Assembly: GCA_036266155.1 (NCBI GenBank)
Contig: DATANR010000421.1
Location: 1 to 16,898 of the forward strand
Source: SIAJ01 sp036266155
Lineage (GTDB): Bacteria; Planctomycetota; Planctomycetia; Gemmatales; Gemmataceae
Reading direction: 5' to 3'
Length of the DNA stretch: 16,898 nt
Positions 15,191 to 16,898 of this stretch are shown one piece after another. A program made the position numbers and the translations under genes. The notes beneath the pieces were generated by a model. That model did not search any database. It was not told where the DNA came from and saw only the letters and a program-made list of their open reading frames with translations. Numbering within the stretch: position 1 is the first letter of the stretch; each line of letters opens with the position of its first letter.

Positions 15191-15926
15191 TCACGGGCAC
15201 GGCGGCGAGTTCGTCCCGACGGGGCCGACGCACGACCTGGCCTACGAGCCGGACACGTTCGCGGTCAAAACGATCCTGGCGGTCCCGGTCGCGGTGATCA
15301 TCACGGGTGTGTTGGCGTTCGTGATCACGTCGTTGATCTTCTCGAACATTTTCGCGCCGTCGGCCTACGATGTGCCGCCGACCGTGCCCGCCGCTGCCGC
15401 CGAGAACGCTGCTCCGTTGAACGATCGGCTCGCGCGCATGTCGTCGTCGGACGCCAATGCCCCGATCCAACAGCCGCGCCTCGAAGCGATGAATCGCAAG
15501 CAGGAATATCCAGGCGGCATGTGGGGCTCGGTACGTGGCGAATGGATCACCACGCAGGCCACGAAGGATGGCAACTCGCCGCATTACCACTCAGACGATT
15601 TGCGTACCGACCGCTTCCCGGCGACAGCGACCTTTGCAAAGGACCCGGCCACGGGCCTGATTCGCGTGCCGGTCGACAAGGCGATTGCGATGGCCGCGGA
15701 CCCGACCAATGCGGATTGGACCAAGGCTTTGCCGTCCAGCGCCGGCGCCATCCGGCTCGACGCCGACCCGCGGTTTGGCTGGGATCGTCCCAAGGAATCG
15801 AACGGCGGCAACGCCCGCCTACCGGCCGAGACCAAACCAGCCGAGCCCAAGAAGGGCGTCGAGGAGCCGAAGAAAGACGAGCCCAAGAAGGATGAACCGA
15901 AAAAGGACGAGCCCAAGAAGGAATAG
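15180..15926 (+). CDS. Single-pass ACIII/oxidase accessory protein with EPKKD-repeat tail
   Basis: The 248-residue protein has a polar N-terminus with a short His patch (SHGHGGE), one membrane helix (about 30-57), and a soluble C-terminal part. The segment PRLEAMNRKQEY and, further on, TGLIRVPVDKAIAMAAD match a pattern I recall from small proteins encoded between actF and the cox genes in several phyla (an Ile/Val-Pro-x-Asp-x-Ala-x helix start). It may be the ActG-position subunit, but identity is not proven. The last 35 residues are low-complexity Lys/Glu/Pro with four EPKK units, three of them as the exact EPKKD pentad. The start ATG has GGAGG 9 bases upstream inside actF and overlaps actF by 11 bases. 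The next gene starts 6 bases after the stop. Confidence 0.75.
   Translation: MATSHGHGGEFVPTGPTHDLAYEPDTFAVKTILAVPVAVIITGVLAFVITSLIFSNIFAPSAYDVPPTVPAAAAENAAPLNDRLARMSSSDANAPIQQPRLEAMNRKQEYPGGMWGSVRGEWITTQATKDGNSPHYHSDDLRTDRFPATATFAKDPATGLIRVPVDKAIAMAADPTNADWTKALPSSAGAIRLDADPRFGWDRPKESNGGNARLPAETKPAEPKKGVEEPKKDEPKKDEPKKDEPKKE
15862..15921 (+). repeat. 15-bp tandem repeat encoding EPKKD
   Basis: Four near-identical 15-base units encode consecutive EPKKD pentads at the end of the accessory-protein gene. Codon choice differs between units (GAG/GAA, CCC/CCG, AAG/AAA), indicating age or selection on the protein and not a very recent duplication. Confidence 0.6.
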
Positions 15927-15932
15927 GACGTG

Positions 15933-16898
15933 ATGGCGGGTCGTGGGCTGACATCGATTTTCGTCCATGGCGGCCGAGCATGCCCGCTGCTCGCGTGCGT
16001 GGTTGCGCTGGCGTTGGCGGGCTCGGCTTCCGCAGGCGATGGGCTGGCGCCGAAAGCGGAGCCGGACGGCTCCAACCCGAACGTTCGCTACGACCAAAAC
16101 CTGGGCACGAAGATTCCGCTCGACACGCGGTTCATCGACGAGAACGAGAACGAGGTCACGCTGGCTCAATGCGTCGACGGCAAGCCGACCATCCTGATGC
16201 TGGTGTGGTATCAGTGCCCCGGTCTGTGCGGCGAGGTGCTCAACGGCGTCGTGGAAGCATGCCGCAAAATGAAACTGACGTGCGGCGTCGACTTCAACAT
16301 CATCACGCTGAGCGTCGACCCCAAGGAAAAGCCGGGGATGGCGCTCGCGAAGAAGCGGAACTTCGTCACGCTCTATGGCCGCAAGGAGGCCGACACTGGT
16401 TGGAAGTTCCTGACCGGCAAGAAAGAGAACATCGCGCTAGTGACCGACGCGGCCGGGTTCCGCTTCGAATTCGACAAGATGCTTCAGGAATACAAGCATC
16501 CGAGCGGCATCGTGATCCTGACACCCGACGGCGTGATTTCACGCTACTTGCCCGGCATCGAGTACATCGATCGCGGTGAAGATGGACAGGTCATCAAGGA
16601 TGAAACCAGGACGCTACGTCTGTCGCTCGTCGAAGCGGGCGAGGGCAAAACCGGCGAGTTGACGGACCGGCTGTTCCTGTCGTGTTTCCGCTTCGACGTG
16701 CACAAGGGCAAGTACTCGGCCAACGTATTGATGCTCATGCGTGGGGCCGGACTGTTGACGCTGCTGATCGTGATCGGCGTCTATGCCCGCACGAGCTGGA
16801 AGGTGCCGGGCGTGCGCGTGTTGGTCGTCTGCCTGCTGGCCTATGTCGCGCTGTTGCCCGTGATCATGTTCAGTGCGATGCCGGTGAATTCGCTGCCG
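15933..16898 (+). CDS. Sco/SenC copper chaperone with C-terminal membrane helices (partial, 3' end outside window)
   Basis: The 322 residues visible have no stop before the window edge. A signal peptide (residues 1-34, ending SASA) precedes a thioredoxin-like Sco domain (about 50-215). The copper-binding pair is in YQCPGLC (C95 and C99, CxxxC spacing), and the partner His189 is in EYKHPSGIVILTPDG. Sco proteins deliver copper to the CuA site of cytochrome oxidase subunit II or act as thiol reductants for it. After the domain, LSCFRFDVHKGKYSANVLM leads into a first helix (about 263-284), typical of Sco proteins in this lineage. A second hydrophobic stretch (293-313) and MFSAMPVNSLP at the edge are extra. 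ATG 15933 is preferred (AGG 5 bases upstream); GTG 15930 is an alternative. Its place after the ACIII genes fits assembly of an oxidase encoded downstream. Confidence 0.88.
   Translation, partial: MAGRGLTSIFVHGGRACPLLACVVALALAGSASAGDGLAPKAEPDGSNPNVRYDQNLGTKIPLDTRFIDENENEVTLAQCVDGKPTILMLVWYQCPGLCGEVLNGVVEACRKMKLTCGVDFNIITLSVDPKEKPGMALAKKRNFVTLYGRKEADTGWKFLTGKKENIALVTDAAGFRFEFDKMLQEYKHPSGIVILTPDGVISRYLPGIEYIDRGEDGQVIKDETRTLRLSLVEAGEGKTGELTDRLFLSCFRFDVHKGKYSANVLMLMRGAGLLTLLIVIGVYARTSWKVPGVRVLVVCLLAYVALLPVIMFSAMPVNSLP

Noticed and set aside
15980..16579. 199-codon plus-strand frame inside the Sco gene
   Set aside because: It is out of frame with the Sco reading, which has the signal peptide, CxxxC and His motif. 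The alternative is Arg-rich and featureless.

Overview
The window reads as a chromosomal segment of a Planctomycetota bacterium. A Gemmatales-type lineage is likely but inferred. The reasons are a DUF1559 protein with a prepilin-type N-terminus (a large planctomycete paralogue family), high GC, weakly marked ribosome binding sites on many genes, and an alternative complex III (ACIII) cluster running into a cytochrome oxidase assembly gene. I see no tRNA, rRNA, CRISPR array or insertion sequence.

Left part (1-6136): a small secreted protein (about 101-472) and a DUF1559 pseudopilin-like protein (574-1452) lie on the + strand, separated by a paired REP-like inverted repeat (476-572). They converge on a minus-strand tandem-GNAT acetyltransferase (1746-2699) across a repeat-bearing spacer. 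Further minus-strand genes are a large exported protein of unknown function (2829-4553) and a nucleotidyltransferase-fold protein (4603-5190). The latter is divergent from hemF (5240-6136), the oxygen-dependent coproporphyrinogen III oxidase of heme synthesis.

Spacer (6137-6641): about 500 bases without a convincing gene but with several inverted repeats.

Right part (6642-16898): a tightly packed + strand respiratory operon. A small two-helix membrane protein (6642-6941) comes first, followed by actA (pentaheme cytochrome c), actB (molybdopterin-oxidoreductase-like plus Fe-S protein with an extended Tat signal), actC (NrfD-like), actD (DUF3341), actE (monoheme lipoprotein cytochrome c), actF (second NrfD-like protein), a single-pass accessory protein with an EPKKD-repeat tail, and a Sco-type copper chaperone that runs off the right edge. 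Several junctions overlap by 4 bases (GTGA or ATGA), which suggests translational coupling.

Together the operon encodes a quinol-oxidising complex that passes electrons through hemes to a cytochrome oxidase; the Sco protein would help load the oxidase CuA site. The oxidase genes are expected just beyond the window. hemF next door could supply heme for the seven or so cytochrome centres, but that link is inference. The window is mainly a recognisable ACIII locus. The less ordinary parts are the REP-like element that supplies a start site, the His-rich linker in ActB, the EPKKD-tailed subunit, and the unusual C-terminus of the Sco protein, which resembles a CoxB N-terminus.
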